From: Cladocopium goreaui | Taxonomy: Eukaryota; Sar; Dinophyceae; Suessiales; Symbiodiniaceae | Assembly: GCA_947184155.2 (NCBI GenBank) | Contig: CAMXCT020000491.1 | Location: 440,345-504,344, forward strand | Reading direction: 5' to 3' | DNA length: 64,000 bases | In this document: positions 62,384 through 64,000 of the stretch, piece by piece | How the letters are laid out: every line of letters begins with the position of its first letter | Position numbering within the stretch: the first letter of the stretch is position 1 | Program-made: the position numbers and the translations under genes | The notes under the pieces: generated by a model | What the model was told of the DNA's origin: nothing | The model's database searches: none | Seen by the model: the letters and a program-made list of their open reading frames with translations, nothing else

Positions 62384-64000
62384 ATTTGCCACTGGTTGAC
62401 TAGAAGTTTCCATGATTGTAATGTTCTAGTGTGTGTTTTTTTTTTTATATAAAACATTCAAGTTAAGGTCGAATGAATTTCTATGGCAGTCACTGATCCC
62501 CAAGACTGCGGCCCCCATTCTCCAACTCGGAGGTGTGATTTGGAAGCGACCATGGGAATCCGAATCCGATCATGAGGGGTGGGGAAAATCCTGATTCAAA
62601 ACCTTGAAACATTTGGGTTTGTCTGAAATCTGAAAGTAGGATTAGGATACCCCGAAATTTGATGAATCATAATGTCTTCCGATGAAATTTGCATTGGAAA
62701 AAAGGGCTACTCCATTTTCATACACACCCACTTGAAACTATAAACAAGTGGTTTTAGCATGTTTTAGCTACAACAGCTTGAAAAAACACCTACTATCTTG
62801 CTCACATGAAGGATCAGCCCAGTGGTAGGCGCTCATGATGAAATGTCAGCAGAGGATTACTTGGATCTGCATCCCAGTTTCTAAGGGGGAGGTGGTAGTA
62901 GTAGCAGCAGCAGCAGTAGTAGGTACGAGTATATATATATATGTAATGAATCCAGTTTCCAAGTGGGAAATACTCAAGTTACATATATTGTTTGTTCATT
63001 AGCCACTCACGATGCCTGAATCCGGCACCACAAAGTGCAGACCATGGAGGTTGCATACTACTTGGTTGCTCACCCCAGGAATCGTGTGGTTAGTTCGCCC
63101 CAGTGATACAAGTGGAGTTTGACCCTTACCCTGTTGAATTAACTGGGGTCTCCAGGGTGAACTAAGCCACAGTGCTTATATCCCCATCATATTCCCAACA
63201 AAGCAGGTCGGTTACTCATCCATTGCGATAACCGCCATAATTATCCCCATTCATTGCTGGTTCGATAATTACCCATTGTTGGCTACGATTCCTAGGGTGA
63301 ACCACCGACTACCCACCAGTTTGGTTCAAATTCACTGTTGTTGCTGGTTCAATCACAAATAATCATTCGCCATCATTAACCATTATTAACCATTATTAAC
63401 CATATACTAACCATTATTAATTAACCATTATTAATTAACCATTATTAATTAACCATTATTAATTGTCCATTATTAATTAACCATATACTAACCATATACT
63501 AACTAATTATATACTAACCATTGTTAATTAACCATTATTAATTAACCATTATTAATTAACCATATACTAACCATATACTAACCATTATTAACCATTATTA
63601 ACCATTATATAAATCCCAAATTGTTGCCGGCTAAACCCCCGGTAACCTACCCTCCGTGTCATCAAACGTGTTGGAAATTCCCGTCCCCACTCTAAATGGA
63701 GCTCCGGACCTGTTGGAAAATGCTGCATGTACGGGGAAACGTCCCATTACAGAACCTCCATTTATAGTAGATGTTCCACGATTCCCCAATGAAATGACCA
63801 TTAATCACCATCTAATTCCCAGTGTTTTTCCATTAAATGTCCATTTAGCCTCTGGTAAATTAACAGTTGGACCCTGAATTTATCACTCATTTTTAGAGGA
63901 AATTAATCTTCCAATCCCGATGACTACCAGGGTCTATGTTAATTTATGGAGGGTAGATGTTCCAGCCATGTTTGATGGCACAAATGGGTAACCAATGAGG
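62384..64000. other. Upstream part of the lepA intron, no exon found
   Basis: I searched the minus strand for the G1-G4 motifs and for AG|G-bounded islands and saw none. The stretch holds TA repeats, a (CAG/TAG)n run at 62895-62925, the ATTAACCATTATTAATTAAC tandem repeat (63375-63610) and family 3 sequence near 63840-63955. Confidence 0.6.
63375..63610. repeat. ATTAACC degenerate tandem repeat
   Basis: Some 20 irregular copies of ATTAACCATTATTA and ACCATATACTA, resembling the 11-bp repeat at 5605-5690 (ATTAACCATAG). Confidence 0.85.

Noticed and set aside
63004..63110. Possible lepA G-domain exon reading LHFVVPDSGIV
   Set aside because: No AG|G acceptor and no NKxD or GHxDF motif; similarity is too weak.

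Overview
This window is almost certainly nuclear DNA of a dinoflagellate. The sequence shows very sparse coding, AT-rich repeat-filled spacers, tiny exons, introns that begin GC or GA as well as GT, and splice acceptors that are all AG|G. The splice pattern is known from dinoflagellate genomes. The assignment to a photosynthetic core dinoflagellate (Symbiodiniaceae, Polarella or similar) is inference.

The main content is one gene on the minus strand that longest-ORF analysis does not reveal: translation elongation factor 4 (LepA/GUF1-type back-translocating GTPase). I assembled 28 exons by eye, from 62120 down to the stop codon at 9027. Together they give about 457 codons that align without gaps at nearly every junction to the EF-4 family, from just before the G5 motif through domains II, III, V and the LepA C-terminal domain. 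The first roughly 140 residues (G1-G4) are not in the window and should lie beyond 64000. Exons are 15-84 nt and introns about 0.5-6 kb, so only about 2.6% of this 53-kb stretch codes.

Other genes sit inside the LepA introns. An intact, intronless 535-aa secreted von Willebrand factor type D protein is at 11642-13249 on the same strand. An orphan exon of a tRNA 2'-phosphotransferase (Tpt1/KptA) is at 37538-37630. A possible 75-aa two-helix membrane protein is at 22493-22720. Two exon-like gene fragments sit in a 1.1-kb insert that splits a satellite array (25248-26366).

The introns are packed with repeats. There are at least seven families of short inverted-repeat elements; the commonest has TA target duplications and CCCTCTGG termini. 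There is a ~330-bp satellite in 10 copies at 23.4-27.6 kb, and a composite element of about 1 kb built from three different minisatellites between conserved ends (copies at 9.7, 48.3-50.3 and 57.9 kb). A 738-bp element with 24-bp terminal inverted repeats, many microsatellites and a G-run tract complete the picture. The 9 kb downstream of the LepA stop contain no gene I can support.
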